63,638 nt of DNA, from the NCBI RefSeq assembly GCF_009939295.1, contig NZ_WVIC01000017.1, positions 20,872 through 84,509 of the forward strand, read 5' to 3'. The position numbers were made by a program, and so were the translations under genes. Shown here piece by piece: positions 63,496-63,638 of the stretch. Within the stretch, counting starts at the first letter, position 1; every line of letters starts with the position of its first letter. Below the pieces are notes generated by a model. It saw nothing but the letters and a program-made list of their open reading frames with translations, was not told the origin of the DNA and ran no database searches. This DNA is from Petrachloros mirabilis ULC683. GTDB lineage: Bacteria > Cyanobacteriota > Cyanobacteriia > Thermosynechococcales > Thermosynechococcaceae.

Positions 63496-63638
63496 TTACT
63501 GAGGCAGCAGGATGCGTAGCCATGCCCCTCCAGTTTCTGGGTGATTTTTGGCTTGAATAAAGCCTCCGTGAGCGGTCACAATTCGTTGAACGATGGCCAA
63601 TCCTAAGCCGCTGCCCCCTCCGGTACGATTCACGCTCG
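63496..63638 (-). CDS. Sensor histidine kinase, C-terminal end (cut by window)
   Basis: 47 residues to the stop at 63496. Contains the G2 box [20 protein letters not shown] of a HATPase_c domain and the usual ending [11 protein letters not shown]. The N-terminal part lies beyond the window, so the sensed signal is unknown. Confidence 0.88.
   Translation of the reverse strand, partial: SVNRTGGGSGLGLAIVQRIVTAHGGFIQAKNHPETGGAWLRILLPQ

Overview
The window reads as a cyanobacterial chromosome segment, most like a filamentous, non-heterocystous (Leptolyngbya-type) strain; I cannot name the species. The evidence is the many HIP1-type GCGATCGC octamers, the LysR regulator RbcR, a DUF4079 protein, a lumenal-type pentapeptide protein, a CSP41-like protein, five Uma2-family genes and cyanobacterial-style iron-uptake and prepilin genes. 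Two tRNA genes (Ser-GGA, Glu-UUC) are present. Both ends cut a gene: a TPR protein with a Pro-Thr tail on the left and a sensor kinase C-terminus on the right.

Layout. 1-5220: TPR protein, CSP41-like SDR, pfkA, a lipase and a short ribbon-helix-helix gene. 5516-13867: a tight four-gene block (acyl-CoA ligase, fadN-type dehydrogenase/hydratase fusion, fadA thiolase, E. coli-type fadE) that gives a complete fatty-acid beta-oxidation spiral, unusual because well-studied cyanobacteria lack one. 14050-20755: iron/siderophore island (Fur box, AraC regulator, two Uma2 genes, TonB receptor, FecB-type lipoprotein, DUF1636). 20819-22763: toxin-antitoxin pair, a gene remnant, a frameshifted coiled-coil gene and another Uma2. 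22901-26370: two His-rich COG0523 metallochaperone GTPases, leuD and sufE, with a Fur/Zur-like palindrome ahead of sufE. 26833-45386: mostly housekeeping (FAS1 protein, a very large membrane protein, rbcR, nadC, tRNA-Ser, ferredoxin, IMPase, J-domain protein, hisZ-hisG, pyrB, mgtE). 45870-63638: serA, prmA, a His-tailed ferrochelatase homologue, an S1 protein, an RDD protein, metH, an FMN reductase, TPR and DUF4278 proteins, a prepilin, sbcD and tRNA-Glu.

Small mobile elements are the most striking structural feature. Family A (about 136-168 bp, ends near GAGnCnGTTTGAnAAG, TNA target duplications) occurs three times. One copy lies inside fadN, where element plus duplication adds exactly 52 codons in frame. 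Another sits exactly between two convergent genes, and its terminal repeat supplies one stop codon. That copy is itself interrupted by family B, a 150-bp element with 12-bp perfect inverted ends and a 7-bp target duplication. Family C is a 108-bp palindromic element present four times at identical length.

All functional calls come from reading the translations and motifs; no database search was possible.
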